Positions 11,972-12,581 of a stretch of 12,581 bases of DNA are shown here, one piece after another. This DNA comes from Rhizobium sp. (lineage in GTDB: Bacteria > Pseudomonadota > Alphaproteobacteria > Rhizobiales > Rhizobiaceae). Numbering within the stretch: the stretch's first letter is position 1; each line of letters opens with the position of its first letter. The DNA is taken from assembly GCA_003501385.1 (NCBI GenBank), contig DNPN01000141.1:1-12581 (forward strand). Reading direction: 5' to 3'. A program made the translations under genes and the position numbers. The notes beneath the pieces were generated by a model. It had not been told where the DNA came from, made no database searches, and saw nothing but the letters and a program-made list of their open reading frames with translations.

Positions 11972-12581
11972 TCAGTCGAGGGAGAGTGTGGCAATGTAGG
12001 ACTGCACACCGCTGTCCGAAATGAAGATACCCATGATGTTGTTGTCGATCACGGTATTGCCTGTTGTCTCTTTGCTATCGGGATAAGATACTGGAAGCCA
12101 CTCGGCCTTGCCAAAACTACCATCCGCTTCCCGGGCAATAGAGGCAAACGAGGCACCCGTCGCCGCGAGATTGTAGCCGCCTTTGACGGCCGTAATACCT
12201 TCAAAATGAGTGTTGACGCCCGGTGTGTTGTTATAGTTGTAGGTTGTTTTGTTGCTGATTTTTTTGCTCTTCGCATCATAATCAAGAACAAAGCCAATGT
12301 TTATTTCCGAATCTCCCTTGTAGCCTCCAACGATTGTGTAATGTTCGCTGGCATCTCCCTCATTTTGCCAGATGCCATAGGCGGTTGTCAGAGGCCCCAG
12401 GGTCAGCTGGGTCATGGTCTCGGTGCGGATATCATAAATGAAGGCGCTGGCCGATTCCGGTTTGTCGACAAGGTCATAGTTGCCGACCACAAGATTGCCC
12501 ATGGTACTGTGGGCAATTGTCGAAAATACGGGTGCCCCCGCCACCGATTCTGGTACAATCAGCGCTGTCCACTTTCCAGAA
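11972..12581 (-). CDS. Unrecognised protein, C-terminal 202 residues (gene continues past right edge)
   Basis: The minus-strand frame is open from the window edge (12580) to the TGA at 11974-11972, so only the C-terminal part is seen; a GTG at 12544 is within the frame and is probably not the start. I do not recognise the family. The visible part is rich in Gly, Thr, Asn and aromatic residues and reads as short beta-strand blocks. GNLVVGNYD...AFIYDIRTETMTQL and YTIVGGYKG...GFVLDYDAKSKKI are similarly built segments (V-G-x-Y ... hydrophobic-Y/D-D) about 60 residues apart, as in propeller-like or other beta-repeat proteins. Motifs such as TTAYGIWQN, THFEGI and GNTVIDNNIMGIF may be family signatures. 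There is no Cys and no membrane segment in this part, which fits an exported or surface protein, but the N-terminus is outside the window. It converges on the octapeptide-repeat gene and shares its terminator. Confidence 0.75.
   Translation of the reverse strand, partial: SGKWTALIVPESVAGAPVFSTIAHSTMGNLVVGNYDLVDKPESASAFIYDIRTETMTQLTLGPLTTAYGIWQNEGDASEHYTIVGGYKGDSEINIGFVLDYDAKSKKISNKTTYNYNNTPGVNTHFEGITAVKGGYNLAATGASFASIAREADGSFGKAEWLPVSYPDSKETTGNTVIDNNIMGIFISDSGVQSYIATLSLD

Overview
The window looks like chromosomal DNA of an alphaproteobacterium of the Rhizobiales, most likely the Rhizobiaceae (Agrobacterium/Allorhizobium/Rhizobium group). The support is the wording of UvrA, Ssb and GyrA, the gene order uvrA / ssb / ... 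/ marC / gyrA, and a LexA site of the alphaproteobacterial GTTC-N7-GTTC type between the divergent uvrA and ssb genes. Genus is not resolved. No rRNA, tRNA, CRISPR array, IS element or prophage gene was recognised.

Left part (1-5714), mostly housekeeping. The N-terminal 436 codons of uvrA (minus strand, running off the left edge) are divergent from ssb (plus). Their 265-bp gap carries an SOS box that overlaps a good sigma70-type promoter reading toward ssb. After the ssb terminator comes a two-gene plus-strand operon, only 3 bp apart: a GT2 polyprenyl-phosphate sugar synthase fused to a GtrA-type membrane domain, and an ArnT/PMT-like (GT39/GT83) membrane glycosyltransferase. The pair suggests a route in which a lipid-linked sugar is made on the cytoplasmic side and transferred outside to an envelope acceptor such as LPS. 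A MarC-family membrane protein (minus) converges on this operon and overlaps its end by 10 bp.

Middle (5874-8690): full-length gyrA, with an intact catalytic tyrosine, sensitive-type residues at the main quinolone positions, an alphaproteobacterial acidic insertion in its C-terminal domain, and a strong hairpin-plus-T-run terminator.

Right part (8700-12581), accessory. A TetR-family gene has a good ligand domain but a damaged DNA-binding domain. A 497-bp mostly AT-rich gap follows, with palindromes, short direct repeats and a terminator-like hairpin. Then comes the most striking object here: a 656-residue protein built entirely of 82 consecutive octapeptides (consensus L-T/S-T/S-x-Q-I-A-A) with no insertion or deletion of register. 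Above the octapeptide lies a 17-octad super-repeat (136 aa, 408 bp) and above that an alternating A-B-A-B arrangement (34 octads, 816 bp). It has no visible signal peptide and no Pro, Cys or Trp. A bidirectional terminator separates it from a convergent, partial, unrecognised gene whose product has beta-rich, propeller-like segments.
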